Shown piece by piece: positions 1 to 9,890 of a stretch of DNA of 64,000 nucleotides. The notes under the pieces are model-generated. The model saw only the letters and a list, made by a program, of their open reading frames with translations. It had not been told where the DNA came from and ran no database searches. The translations under genes were made by a program, and so were the position numbers. The DNA is taken from positions 124,001-188,000 of the forward strand of contig NZ_JAERSE020000005.1 of NCBI RefSeq assembly GCF_016735585.2, written 5' to 3'. The stretch's first letter is position 1. Every line of letters begins with the position of its first letter. This DNA is from Chryseobacterium tagetis. GTDB lineage: Bacteria; Bacteroidota; Bacteroidia; Flavobacteriales; Weeksellaceae.

Positions 1-154
1 ATACTTTCAGTGTTACGTGCTTATCTTGCTCCGGAAGGTAAAACTTCTTCTCCAATAAGTTAATTTCAAAACGACGCTTCGTTTTGTTATTAGCGTGAGA
101 AACGTTGTTACCAACCATTGCACGCTTTCCTGTTATTTGGCAAATTCTTGACAT
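1..154 (-). CDS. rpmB: 50S ribosomal protein L28 (partial, 3' end outside window)
   Basis: The reverse strand from 154 reads [20 protein letters not shown] and continues with [11 protein letters not shown], the characteristic N-terminus of bacterial L28, a structural protein of the large ribosomal subunit. About 51 codons are present before the left edge; the normal length is near 80. The start codon is the ATG at 152-154. The gene is transcribed out of the window, probably followed by other small ribosomal protein genes as is usual in Flavobacteriia, but this cannot be seen here. Confidence 0.93.
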   Translation of the reverse strand, partial: MSRICQITGKRAMVGNNVSHANNKTKRRFEINLLEKKFYLPEQDKHVTLKV

Positions 155-276
155 ATCTCGATGTTCTTATTTGTATAATATTTGAGGTTGCAAAATAACG
201 AAGAATTTTTTAGATAGACAAATGTTTTAAAATTTATTTTTCAATTAGTTATAATATTTTTTCAGAAATATGGCCA

Positions 277-1926
277 CTAAGCCTTTTGTTTAGCCATCTT
301 TTTCTGAATACGTTTTATCATAAAATAAAATAATAAAAATCCTAACGCAAATAAAGAGAATCGGGTGAGGAGATCTCCGGCCTTTACATAGAAAGTCTGG
401 TTTTCATATAAATTGATTTTTGCGAAAAGTGCAGTTTTGTCTCCATAAAAAGTATCTTCTACAATCTCTCCTTTAGCATTGATGTGGGCAGAAATACCAC
501 TGTTTGCTGCACGTGCAATTTCTCTTCGGGTTTCTATGGCTCTTAATTTCGCATAGGAGAGAAGCTGTTTGTGTCCTTCTGAAACGCCCCACCAGGAATC
601 ATTGGTCATAATTCCTAAAAAGTTGGCACCTTTTTTTACATATTCTGTTACGAATTCTCCATAGATGCTTTCGTAGCAGATAATAGGGGCAATTTTTCCT
701 TTGTTGTAAGGATTTGAAAAAGCAACCCTTTCTTTATCTGTTCCCAACGAGGCAACAGTTCCCCCCAGATTGATCATAGCATTGCCCAAAAGAGGCTTTA
801 AATAGTTCATATAAGGGAAAATTTCCACTCCAGGAACCAATTTGCCTTTATGATACACCTGTACGTTCTGATTAGGCGTAACCTGTATTGCCGTATTAAA
901 GCTTTCAACCCAAAGTCCCTGATTGATCTGATAAGCTTCTTTAGGCAGGTTTTCCTGACTGGTGTAAAATTTATGAGAAGAAATTCCTGTTGAAAAAACG
1001 GAGCCAGGATGTTTTGCTAAGAAATCTTTAAGGTTATTTAAAATAACACTTTTCTCAAAGGCGGTTTCAGAGATGGAACCTCTTCCCGGAAGTGCGGTTT
1101 CAGGAGCAATATAATAATCAATCTTTCCTTTTGTGTTTTTTTCGGCAAGATCCAAAAGTTCCTGTTCAATTGTTAAACTGTCTTTGGAGTATTTTTCACC
1201 ATAAGGGTTAAGATCAGGTTGAAGCATTAAAACATTGACGGATCCGATAGGTTTTTCATCGAAGTTATTGTATTTTATTACTGAAATAATCATTGGGATA
1301 ATGATGAGGGCGGCAAGAATAGACGAGTTTTTAATTAAATCTTTTCTCTTTCTTCCGGCTTCCCAGGTTCTTATGGTATAAAACAATAAAACATTGATTA
1401 ATAAAATCCAGAAACTTCCGCCTGTTGCGCCTAAGGTATCATACCACTGAACTAGTTTTGGATATTCTGAAAATGAATTTCCTAAATTCAACCATGGCCA
1501 TGTCAGTTCCCAATTCAAATGGAATTTTTCAAAGCTCATCCAGATCGCCACGAAAAAAGCCAGTCCCCAATACGTTCCCTGTGCATTTTTGTACCAGTGG
1601 TAGCATTGAAATACTAATGAATATAGCAGAGAATTGACTAAAACAGGGAATAAAACAGCCATTAAAGAATGACTTCCGTCAGGGTTTTTCGAACCATACA
1701 GCCAGCCTGTCGTTACGATATTCCAGATGACAAAACATAAGTAGGAGAGCCCGAAAACAACCCAGCTTTTTCTTTTGTAATCTGAAAATTTAGAAACTCC
1801 ATGTTCCATCATTAAAAGTGGAACAAGGGCCGTAAATATGAAAAACGGAACTCCGTAAGTAGGCCATGAGATGGACAGCAACATCGCTGATATCAGCGTA
1901 AGTAAAATGTATTTCATTAAAAACAA
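277..1926 (-). CDS. lnt: Apolipoprotein N-acyltransferase
   Basis: Lnt transfers an acyl chain from phospholipid to the N-terminal cysteine of lipoproteins in the inner membrane. The 549-aa protein has a hydrophobic N-terminal half with several membrane segments and a nitrilase-type domain from about residue 225. The catalytic Glu-Lys-Cys triad is visible as E276 in APETALP, K360 in YHKGKLVP and C417 in IICYESIYG. A final membrane segment lies near residues 525-540. The ATG four codons in (1917) is an equally plausible start. The upstream gap to the peroxidase gene is about 110 bp, so it may be transcribed alone. The family is well recognised. Confidence 0.92.
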   Translation of the reverse strand: MFLMKYILLTLISAMLLSISWPTYGVPFFIFTALVPLLMMEHGVSKFSDYKRKSWVVFGLSYLCFVIWNIVTTGWLYGSKNPDGSHSLMAVLFPVLVNSLLYSLVFQCYHWYKNAQGTYWGLAFFVAIWMSFEKFHLNWELTWPWLNLGNSFSEYPKLVQWYDTLGATGGSFWILLINVLLFYTIRTWEAGRKRKDLIKNSSILAALIIIPMIISVIKYNNFDEKPIGSVNVLMLQPDLNPYGEKYSKDSLTIEQELLDLAEKNTKGKIDYYIAPETALPGRGSISETAFEKSVILNNLKDFLAKHPGSVFSTGISSHKFYTSQENLPKEAYQINQGLWVESFNTAIQVTPNQNVQVYHKGKLVPGVEIFPYMNYLKPLLGNAMINLGGTVASLGTDKERVAFSNPYNKGKIAPIICYESIYGEFVTEYVKKGANFLGIMTNDSWWGVSEGHKQLLSYAKLRAIETRREIARAANSGISAHINAKGEIVEDTFYGDKTALFAKINLYENQTFYVKAGDLLTRFSLFALGFLLFYFMIKRIQKKMAKQKA

Positions 1927-2039
1927 TTAACATACAAATTTACTGTTTTTAATGAAATAGTTTGGGTAAATGATAGCAACGAAATTTTATAGATTTTCTG
2001 AGCTGTCTTGAACCGCTTTTAGCTTAAAAACTTTCGCAC

Positions 2040-3188
2040 TTATTCAACCGGGAATTCAGGTCTTCTCATCTTGAATTTTGTTCCTGAAAGCGCTTCTAAA
2101 AATGAAACCAAAGCTTTCTTTTCTTCAGCGGTTAATTTCAATGGTTTTAATAAGGGATCTGTGACCGGATAAAGGGGATCTTGTTGTTTTTTCTCGGGAG
2201 AAGGGTCGATCATGTGCATTCCGCTATCGTACATATTTACAACGCCGTCAAGATCGTTGAAAAGTCCATTGTGCATCCACGGTTGGGTAAGCATAAGATC
2301 TCTGAGTTGCGGGGTTCTGAATTTGCCCACATCTTCAGATTTTTTGGTTATATTATATAGGCCGAGATCTTCGTATTTCTTTTTGTAATAGGTAAGCCCA
2401 ATGTTGTGAAAAGATTCATCCGTAAGGTTTTTACCGTTGTGGCAGTTCATGCAACGGGCCTTTGTTCTGAAAATATGCATTCCGTAGATTTCTTCATCGG
2501 AAAGAGCGTTGTATTTTCCTTCCATGAATTTATCAAATCGGCTTGGCTGGCTTTTTATGGTTTTCTGAAAATCAGCAATGGCTTTTACAATTCTTGCATA
2601 GGTAACTTTCTGATCTCCATAAGCATTTTTAAAAAGCTGCTGATAACCTTTTACAGCCTGAATTTTTGCAGGTAATGTTTTTACATCCATTGCCATTTCA
2701 TGGTGGGCTCCAAGAGGTCCTGCAGCTTGTTCTTCAAGGGTTTTTGCTCTTCCGTCCCAGAAAAAAGATGTACGTTCTGCAATATTGTACAGAGAAATGG
2801 TATTTCTGTTTCCTAATAAGTGATCGTTTCCTAATGCCACTCTTCTCCTGTCTGACCAACCCATTTCCGGGTCGTGACAGGAACTGCAGGAAACCTGATT
2901 TGATTTTGATAGTTTAGGATCAAAAAAGAGCATTTTTCCTAAGATAACATTGGGTTTGTCCTGCTCTGTAAAGTAAGCGGAATCACTTTTTATGGGAGCA
3001 AATTCTTTCCATTGTACTCCGTAGTCAATATTAGGTTTTGGCCAGTCTGTAATTGCTTTTTTATAGCTTTTTACAATTTCTTCTATGGTTGGATCTTCAA
3101 TTTCAATCAGATCACGGCTCACTTTTGGTGTAAAGCTTAATAGAATAAATAAAACAGTTCCTAAAACCCAAAATATACCTCTTTTCAT
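2040..3188 (-). CDS. Di-haem cytochrome c peroxidase (MauG/CcpA family)
   Basis: A 382-aa exported protein with an N-terminal hydrophobic anchor or signal (residues 5-19) and two c-type haem sites, CSSCH at 101-105 and CMNCH at 246-250. This arrangement is typical of bacterial di-haem peroxidases that reduce H2O2 in the periplasm; some relatives are MauG-like oxidases. It begins 3 bp after the beta-barrel gene upstream and is the last gene of the 8719-to-2040 operon. That context suggests a redox or metal-related job tied to the TonB receptor, but the true substrate cannot be read from sequence. Confidence 0.88.
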   Translation of the reverse strand: MKRGIFWVLGTVLFILLSFTPKVSRDLIEIEDPTIEEIVKSYKKAITDWPKPNIDYGVQWKEFAPIKSDSAYFTEQDKPNVILGKMLFFDPKLSKSNQVSCSSCHDPEMGWSDRRRVALGNDHLLGNRNTISLYNIAERTSFFWDGRAKTLEEQAAGPLGAHHEMAMDVKTLPAKIQAVKGYQQLFKNAYGDQKVTYARIVKAIADFQKTIKSQPSRFDKFMEGKYNALSDEEIYGMHIFRTKARCMNCHNGKNLTDESFHNIGLTYYKKKYEDLGLYNITKKSEDVGKFRTPQLRDLMLTQPWMHNGLFNDLDGVVNMYDSGMHMIDPSPEKKQQDPLYPVTDPLLKPLKLTAEEKKALVSFLEALSGTKFKMRRPEFPVE

Positions 3189-3191
3189 TAC

Positions 3192-4715
3192 TTAAAACGT
3201 TATCCCTAAAGTTGCACCTACAAAATTATTGTTTTTTTTCTGAATTTTCTGGGATTGGTATTCTGCACTTACAAAAAATGTAGGTAGTTTTTCTAATTTG
3301 AAATCATATCTTAAAGACATTCCTACTGTGAAAATATCACTTGCCTGGAAGTTATAATCCTGAAGAAGCCACTCGTCTACAGCAGCATTTCCTGTACTTG
3401 TGATGGCATTGATCGATTTATTAACCATTCTTTGCGAGAAATAAGGCTGAATGCTCAGAATTTGATTTTCTTTGATCTGTTGTTTGTAATCGAAGTTGAT
3501 CCCAAAGTAAGAGTACACAAATTTTTGCCCTGAATTTGGGAAAAGTCTTCTTTCTTTCATTTCCTGATATCCGAAAAACGGAGTGGCAGCAAATGTAAAG
3601 TGATCTTGATTGTACTGATAGAAACCTTTTACCATAGTTATATAGTCTTCTTTTCTATACGATTTTCTTTTAAAAATCTGAGTCATACTCGTCGTGTTCA
3701 GAGAATATCCGAATTCAGAACCTGTTTTTACATACCCTGTATAGTTCGCTAAAAGTCCGATACGATGTTTCTCATTTAAGCTAAAGAACTTGGCTCCTTC
3801 AAACTCAAAGCTTTTATTCTCCAGATCAGATAAGTCAAAGAATGTGCTTGAATCGTTATAACTTTTAAGGTTTTTAGATCTTCCCACGGTTGCCTGAAGA
3901 TAAAAATCTTTTCCTTGTTTGTTTGAAATTTGAGCTCCTCCTTTATATCCAAACTCTTCGTAAGTTGCCGCCGGATTGGTTCCTCCGTTAAATAAATAAT
4001 TGGAATATCCGAATCCCGTCATCTGATAGACATAAGGTCTTCCCAGTAGACTTTGAAATTTAATGGAATTATTTTGCGTGTATTTATTGAATTCACCAAA
4101 AACACCTACTTCATATTCTTTGAAAACATTGTAGTTAAGCCCTGCATTTATTTTTAAGTCAGATGTGGTGCTTCTTAATCTGGGATCTCTTGAGCGATAC
4201 CCAAGCTGAGCCAGATAATCGATTTGTCCGGAAAGAGTCCATCGATTCATTTTTTGAAGGTAACCACCGGAAAACTGATAGCGCTCCAGATTTAATTTGC
4301 CTCCCACTGAATCTGCGGTTAAATAAGGAGTTGTACGGTCGTAATCTAATGTTTCATTCCATTTTACGTGACCGGTTTTTAAATTCTGGTAACTGGCGCT
4401 TCCCCATACAAAACGGCCGGGTTTTAGCTTTTGAAATGATTTTGCTTCAACTGTAAGTCCTTGATCTCCGTCTCCAAGCTGTTGACGGTATATTTTTTCA
4501 TTTCGGGAATGGTATCCAACTTCGAATTCCGAAAATGAAGCAGAACTATAACCCGACATAGAAGCCGGGTTATAGTAATATTGAGTTTTAAAATTTCTTT
4601 CTACATTGTACTGATTAGCTATTTTTTTGTACAAGCTAAGACTATCCTGAGCATACGCACTCAATGAACTTAAGCTTAATAATAGCAGATAGAAAGACTT
4701 TTTTGTAGTTAGCAT
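3192..4715 (-). CDS. Outer-membrane beta-barrel protein (DUF6850-like)
   Basis: A 507-aa protein with a clear signal peptide ending in AYAQ (about residue 22), followed by alternating aromatic/polar strands throughout and a C-terminal strand ending in GITF, as in outer-membrane barrels. I believe it belongs to the DUF6850 group seen beside DUF4876 lipoproteins; that name is from memory. It starts 4 bp after the DUF4876 gene and ends 3 bp before the peroxidase, so it is part of the same transcript. No catalytic motif is visible. Its role is probably as a porin-like or assembly partner of the TonB receptor. Confidence 0.72.
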   Translation of the reverse strand: MLTTKKSFYLLLLSLSSLSAYAQDSLSLYKKIANQYNVERNFKTQYYYNPASMSGYSSASFSEFEVGYHSRNEKIYRQQLGDGDQGLTVEAKSFQKLKPGRFVWGSASYQNLKTGHVKWNETLDYDRTTPYLTADSVGGKLNLERYQFSGGYLQKMNRWTLSGQIDYLAQLGYRSRDPRLRSTTSDLKINAGLNYNVFKEYEVGVFGEFNKYTQNNSIKFQSLLGRPYVYQMTGFGYSNYLFNGGTNPAATYEEFGYKGGAQISNKQGKDFYLQATVGRSKNLKSYNDSSTFFDLSDLENKSFEFEGAKFFSLNEKHRIGLLANYTGYVKTGSEFGYSLNTTSMTQIFKRKSYRKEDYITMVKGFYQYNQDHFTFAATPFFGYQEMKERRLFPNSGQKFVYSYFGINFDYKQQIKENQILSIQPYFSQRMVNKSINAITSTGNAAVDEWLLQDYNFQASDIFTVGMSLRYDFKLEKLPTFFVSAEYQSQKIQKKNNNFVGATLGITF

Positions 4716-4719
4716 AATT

Positions 4720-5949
4720 TTAGTGTGTAATACCGTCTTTTAAACTTGGCTGCGAGTCTTTTACAAAGTCATTAGACGAATTATTGGTATCTGAATATAA
4801 TGTTTTACCATTTTGCATTTTTCCTAAAACTTTACGTCTTACAGATTTTCCGTAACGGGTTGCGTCGTTGTCTATTGTTCCGGCAGATGTCCATCCTGCA
4901 TCAATACTTGCTGAAGTTAAAGTATGAACGAATTTGGTAGGAATACTGTTGTTTACCGCATCAATAATCCATGAGTTTGGAATAGCGTAAGCACTTTTTG
5001 ATGTTACTGTTCCTGCACTGTTTTGGTAAGTGTAATTGTATTTTTGATTTTGTAAGAATGTGCTTTTATCTTGTCCTGCAGGGAAACGTGCAATAACATA
5101 GCTCTCGAATCCTCTGTTGTGTAAGAAGAACATATTGTACGTCATCTGAGTATAGATTACTTCTACATTAGGTACTGAAGGATTATCTACCTGTCCTAAA
5201 GAAGGATTGGTTGAAGGGAATTCAAAATCTGCATTGTGCAGATCGTAAGCTGTACTCGTATTATTTTTATGATTGATTGCATTGTCAGCAATAACGATGA
5301 AATCTCCTGGCTGTACCGGATACTGAACTCCGCTTCCAGGTAGTACCATTACCCCTTTTACCGCAAAATACTGGTTTACATCGTATGGAGTAGGGTTCTT
5401 GTCATCTGTTGTAAGGAACTCAGATTGACCAAGGATCAATCCGTCTGCATAAAGAACTTGATCTGTATTGTTGGTCAGCTTGAAGTAACGGCTTGAATTA
5501 TAATTTTTACCTTCAGTAGTTTGAACGCCTGTAAAGAAAACCTCTTCTATAATAAAATCATTATGGAAAGATTTGAAATATAAAGGAATTTCCAGATTAG
5601 TAGCCAATGCTGTAATATCTGTCTGTCCTAATCCTCCTGCTGAAACCTCTTCCTGTGAAGATGTGATAACCTGACCATTTACAATAATTTTATAAGATCC
5701 GTAAGGGACTTCAATCGAAGTTACATTGTTGTTATCAACAGTTTTTTTGATAATAGCATTAGTATTTACTTCACGTATCTCTATTTCTAAAGTTTTAAAC
5801 GAAGAAATATTTTCACCCGTAAATTTTAATGTCAAAACACCATTTTGAGTGGCAGTCACTCCAAAATCATCATCACTTGAGCATGATGTTACTGAGAATG
5901 TTGCCGACATCATGGCTACTAAACTTAATAGTAAAACTCTTTTTTTCAT
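4720..5949 (-). CDS. DUF4876-type surface lipoprotein
   Basis: A 409-aa lipoprotein. The signal peptide ends in a lipobox, VTSCSS, with the lipidated Cys near residue 23, followed by acidic residues (SSDDD) as is common for surface-exposed Bacteroidota lipoproteins. The first part resembles a carboxypeptidase-regulatory/Ig-like beta domain (residues 38-115), and the rest fits the DUF4876 family (HNDFIIEEVFFTG, YFKLTNNTD). It lies 16 bp after the TonB receptor and 4 bp before the barrel gene. Such lipoproteins usually act as ligand-capture partners of the adjacent receptor; the ligand is unknown. Confidence 0.8.
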   Translation of the reverse strand: MKKRVLLLSLVAMMSATFSVTSCSSDDDFGVTATQNGVLTLKFTGENISSFKTLEIEIREVNTNAIIKKTVDNNNVTSIEVPYGSYKIIVNGQVITSSQEEVSAGGLGQTDITALATNLEIPLYFKSFHNDFIIEEVFFTGVQTTEGKNYNSSRYFKLTNNTDQVLYADGLILGQSEFLTTDDKNPTPYDVNQYFAVKGVMVLPGSGVQYPVQPGDFIVIADNAINHKNNTSTAYDLHNADFEFPSTNPSLGQVDNPSVPNVEVIYTQMTYNMFFLHNRGFESYVIARFPAGQDKSTFLQNQKYNYTYQNSAGTVTSKSAYAIPNSWIIDAVNNSIPTKFVHTLTSASIDAGWTSAGTIDNDATRYGKSVRRKVLGKMQNGKTLYSDTNNSSNDFVKDSQPSLKDGITH

Positions 5950-5965
5950 AATATTTTCTTAGTAT

Positions 5966-8719
5966 TTAAAAATTATAATTTAATTCCATTCCGAAGTAAG
6001 GCGTATTGGTTCCTCTTCTGTACACTGTTACATTATTAAATGTATAAGGTGCACTGTAGTTAAAAAGTCTGTTGACAAATAATGAGGTACGCAGTGCTTT
6101 GTAAATGTTTTTTGTTACTTTAATATTTCCGTTTAAGGTAAATGTGTATAGAGTAGGTAGGTTATCTGATACAGAAACATTTCTTACCAGCCATTGTTTA
6201 TAAGTGTCTGTTTTGTCTGCTTCGGTAAACGGATGTATGACTCCGTCCATTCCGTAATAAGAGATAGGTTCTGCTATTCTCTGGTCGTTCTTTCTGTGAT
6301 CAAACAGACTTCCCTGTAAAGACGCTGAAATAATCAAATCCAGACTTGGTAAATAGGTGTCGATCAGTAAATTGTAATTCATATTCGAATTAACATATCC
6401 ATAATCGTTTTGGTAAATTCCGTAATAAGGGAAAGGCTCTGTACCGATAGAAACCGTTGGTTTATAAATGATAGGAACAGTATTTCTATACTGAGTTTTA
6501 AAATAAGCTCCTGTAAATGTAAATCGTGTATTAATCGCCTTGATTCTTGGAGAGCTGTAGCCAAACTCAATTCCTTGTTTTAGCGTTGCGCTTCCGTTTT
6601 CGGTAATTTCATAGTTGGCAAAAATATTTTTGATCTGGTAAGGAACATTAGATAGATCCGGTCCGTTAGCAGTCCACTGAGTAAGATCAACCTGTGTGGC
6701 ATCATATTGTTTATAAGTATGAACCGTTGAATGCCCCATACTACGGAAACCGTTTGTCATATCTTCTTTGAAGTAAGTAAGGAAGAAATCGTGATTTCTA
6801 TAACTTAAATCTAACCTGATTTCCTTTTTTATGCTTTTTGCTGCTTCAAGATCCTTGTTTTCTCTTGATTGTACATAAGTCATGAAATTCACATAACGGT
6901 ACTGAGCATCGTTGTGATAATAATTCAGCTGCGTATAATCCCAATATTCCTTGTTAGGATAAAGCATTAGTAAAGTCGGTTGCTTATAAAATAAACCGTA
7001 TCCTAAAGTAACATCTGTTTTCAACGGATAATTGTTGATCATCAGATGAGGTAAGCTATACTGGAAGTTCAGTCTGGGCTCTGTAAATACCTTTTTGCTT
7101 ATAGCATAAGACTCATCCATTCCCATATTTTTTGAGAATCTTAAACCTGCATACAATGTAAATTTGTGCTGATTGATCGCATAGCTCATCTGGTCTCCTA
7201 CAAAAGCTGCCAATAAACTGGAAGCCGGAATATCACTGAAAGATCGTGGTCTTGCGATTCCTGAACTTGCAGAAGGAGGTGTTTTCATATCATAAACCAG
7301 CCCGTCTCCGTTGTTTTTTGAGAATCTCCAGTCAAGACCTGTTTCGTAAGTATGCGTTATACCACCAGTTTTTTTTGTTCCATTCAGTTGGAAAAGAGCA
7401 GTAATATCCAAAGGTTTTCCTTCCGTTGAAAAATCTGTTACATAACGAAGATCAGGAAAGAAACCAATATTTTCTCCTTGATCGTAAGCTAAAGAGAAAG
7501 AACGGGGTCCTGATAACTGTACCAGTTTTGTCTGTTCTATCTTTTCGAATCCGGCACGAATAGAGGTATTTAAAGTTACCTTATTAAAGAATGAGCTTTG
7601 ATCTAACTGATACGTGAAATTGTTGGCAATACTGATCTTTTTATTGTTAGATTCATATTTATCCGTTGAAGGATACCCGTTATCCGGATCGTATTTTTTG
7701 TTGTCTATGTTGGTGGAAAAATCAAGATTAGATCTCCATTCCAATGGTTTTGACCATAGTGTAGATATTTTTTTTGAACGAAGCGAGGCTGTTATACGCT
7801 GATAATTCTCAAAAGAATCTGTAGGATCAGATTTTGAATCAAGGAAATCTGCACTTGCGCTTAACTGCCATTTGTCATTGATTTTAAATCCTTTGCCTAC
7901 ATAATATTGCTTGCTGTATCCGTCTGCTTTAAATCTCGCTTGTAAAGGAGATTGTCCGATTTTACGCTCAATTTTAATCAATCCGGAAGTAAGATCACCA
8001 TAAGCTGCTGAAGGAATTCCTCGTATAACTTCTACCTTTTCAATATCGTTGGTAGAAATAGTTCTCATATCAACTCCGGAATAGGCTGTTTCTCTGGACT
8101 GTGGTGCCGAGCTAAATTGATTTTTGTCCACCGAAATCTGCATATCAGCATTAGAATTGATGATATTGTCATCAATCATAAACTGGACTCCTAGAGAAGA
8201 AGTTTTGTAATCGTCACTTGTCAGGCTGCCGGGATTTTCACGAAGGAAAGCTCTGTTTGCAGAATTTAGATTCGGTGCTTTTGCCAATCCTCCGGGAAGT
8301 AATTCCATCAGATCTGTAAAGCTGGAAGGCTGCAAATGCTGCATAGCCTGTCGGTTGATAATAGATTTGGTTGTCAGACCTTTACTTTCCTTTGAAAAAA
8401 CAATGACCTCTTCAAGTTTACTCAGAGGTTGTAACTGAATCGTTATATTTTGCTGAGAATCTAATGTAATATTAAGTTCCTTTTCCTGATAATTAGGATG
8501 GGTGATTTTTAAATGATGTTTCCCGTTCAATAATAGAATATTGGCATTCCCATTATTATCTGTTGTGATTGAATTGTTTCCTGTAGTAATAGATACACCA
8601 CTGAGTTCTTTTTGATCGCTGTTGTAAACGGTAATGTTCAGTTGAGATTTTCCTTCCTGAGCATTGATAAGCTGAGTGGTGAAAATAAAGAAGAATACAA
8701 AAGATAAAAATCTGATCAT
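5966..8719 (-). CDS. TonB-dependent receptor with carboxypeptidase-regulatory domain
   Basis: A 917-aa outer-membrane receptor. A signal peptide ends near residue 20 (INAQ). A CarboxypepD_reg-like beta domain follows (about 25-105), then a plug domain (about 110-250, with VEVIRGIPSAAYGDLTSGLI) and a C-terminal 22-strand barrel ending in the typical aromatic residue of NYNF. It imports a ligand using TonB/ExbBD energy. It is the first gene of a four-gene operon (receptor, DUF4876 lipoprotein, barrel protein, cytochrome c peroxidase). It is not a SusC pair, because no SusD follows. The substrate cannot be inferred; the peroxidase suggests a metal or haem link. Confidence 0.9.
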   Translation of the reverse strand: MIRFLSFVFFFIFTTQLINAQEGKSQLNITVYNSDQKELSGVSITTGNNSITTDNNGNANILLLNGKHHLKITHPNYQEKELNITLDSQQNITIQLQPLSKLEEVIVFSKESKGLTTKSIINRQAMQHLQPSSFTDLMELLPGGLAKAPNLNSANRAFLRENPGSLTSDDYKTSSLGVQFMIDDNIINSNADMQISVDKNQFSSAPQSRETAYSGVDMRTISTNDIEKVEVIRGIPSAAYGDLTSGLIKIERKIGQSPLQARFKADGYSKQYYVGKGFKINDKWQLSASADFLDSKSDPTDSFENYQRITASLRSKKISTLWSKPLEWRSNLDFSTNIDNKKYDPDNGYPSTDKYESNNKKISIANNFTYQLDQSSFFNKVTLNTSIRAGFEKIEQTKLVQLSGPRSFSLAYDQGENIGFFPDLRYVTDFSTEGKPLDITALFQLNGTKKTGGITHTYETGLDWRFSKNNGDGLVYDMKTPPSASSGIARPRSFSDIPASSLLAAFVGDQMSYAINQHKFTLYAGLRFSKNMGMDESYAISKKVFTEPRLNFQYSLPHLMINNYPLKTDVTLGYGLFYKQPTLLMLYPNKEYWDYTQLNYYHNDAQYRYVNFMTYVQSRENKDLEAAKSIKKEIRLDLSYRNHDFFLTYFKEDMTNGFRSMGHSTVHTYKQYDATQVDLTQWTANGPDLSNVPYQIKNIFANYEITENGSATLKQGIEFGYSSPRIKAINTRFTFTGAYFKTQYRNTVPIIYKPTVSIGTEPFPYYGIYQNDYGYVNSNMNYNLLIDTYLPSLDLIISASLQGSLFDHRKNDQRIAEPISYYGMDGVIHPFTEADKTDTYKQWLVRNVSVSDNLPTLYTFTLNGNIKVTKNIYKALRTSLFVNRLFNYSAPYTFNNVTVYRRGTNTPYFGMELNYNF

Positions 8720-8864
8720 TATTGTTTTTAATTTTTCTAAATAAAATCGAACGCAAATATATTCAATATAATTGCATCTCGAAAGGTTTATTTAGAATAA
8801 ATCAAAATAACTAACAAAAATCAGGAAAAAAACTACAGAAGAATTACAAGATTTTCCTGTAAAC

Positions 8865-9887
8865 TTATATAATATTCACTTCTCTTTCCAGCTCAATTCC
8901 ATATTTTTCTTTTATAGAATTAATCACTGCGGTAGAGAAATCAAAAATCTCTTTTCCGGTTGCATTTCCTGTCGCATTGATGAGTACTAATGCCTGAAGT
9001 TTATGAGACGCAACATTGCCGATCTGTTTTCCTTTCCAGCCGGATTGTTCGATCAGCCAGCCCGCAGGAACTTTTACAACTTCGCCGTTAGGATAACCAG
9101 GAATATTATTAAATTTTTCTTTTAATATTTCGAACTGAGCTAAAGGAATAGTCGGGTTTTTAAAAAAGCTTCCTGCGTTTCCGGTCTCTTTTGGATCGGG
9201 AAGTTTGCTTTGTCGGATGTTGATTACCGCTTTAGAAACATCCTGAATGGTTACATTGTCATTAATACCTAAGTTTTCCAATTCAGATTGGATGGCTCCG
9301 TATTCCGTTTTAATGTGATGATTTTTTGTAGTAAGCTTAAATGTAACTTCCAAAATCACATATTTTCCTTTTCCTTCCTGCTTGAAAATAGAATCTCTGT
9401 ATCCGAATCTGCATTCTTCAAGATTGAATGTTTTGAGTTCTGAATTCTCTAAATCCAGAACTTTGCAGCTTACGAAAACGTCTTTTATCTCTGTTCCGTA
9501 TGCTCCGATATTTTGCATCGGTGAAGTTCCTACATTGCCGGGAATTAAAGAAAGATTTTCCAGACCCCCGTAATTTTTTTTCAAACAATGAATAACGAAA
9601 TTGTGCCAGTTTTCACCTGCTTTTGCAGTGACCAGAACTTCATTTTCATTGATGCTTTCTTCAGAAATCCCCTGTAAATTCAATTTAATGGCAAGTCCGT
9701 CAAAATCCTGAGTGAATAAAATATTACTTCCGCCTCCAAGAAACAGGATTGGAAGCTTCGGGGTATTCGAATTTGCAAAATGAAGAACTTCTTTTAATTC
9801 TTCTACGCAGGTAACCTCAGTGAAGTATTTTGCCTTAGCTTCTACGCTAAAAGTATTGAAAGGTTTTAGGGAAAAATTTTCTTGCAT
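8865..9887 (-). CDS. murB: UDP-N-acetylmuramate dehydrogenase
   Basis: MurB reduces UDP-GlcNAc-enolpyruvate to UDP-MurNAc with NADPH and FAD, the step after MurA in peptidoglycan synthesis. The 340-aa protein shows the FAD-binding segment FLGGGSNILF, the GTSPMQNIGAYG loop, the catalytic-serine block NAGSFFKNP, and the AGWLIEQSGWKG block. The C-terminal acidic residues in ELEREVNII carry the final catalytic Glu. Length and motifs fit the short (type I) class. It is the third gene of an operon with an aminotransferase and a small lipoprotein; the gap to the latter is 3 bp. Confidence 0.95.
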   Translation of the reverse strand: MQENFSLKPFNTFSVEAKAKYFTEVTCVEELKEVLHFANSNTPKLPILFLGGGSNILFTQDFDGLAIKLNLQGISEESINENEVLVTAKAGENWHNFVIHCLKKNYGGLENLSLIPGNVGTSPMQNIGAYGTEIKDVFVSCKVLDLENSELKTFNLEECRFGYRDSIFKQEGKGKYVILEVTFKLTTKNHHIKTEYGAIQSELENLGINDNVTIQDVSKAVINIRQSKLPDPKETGNAGSFFKNPTIPLAQFEILKEKFNNIPGYPNGEVVKVPAGWLIEQSGWKGKQIGNVASHKLQALVLINATGNATGKEIFDFSTAVINSIKEKYGIELEREVNII

Positions 9888-9890
9888 GAG

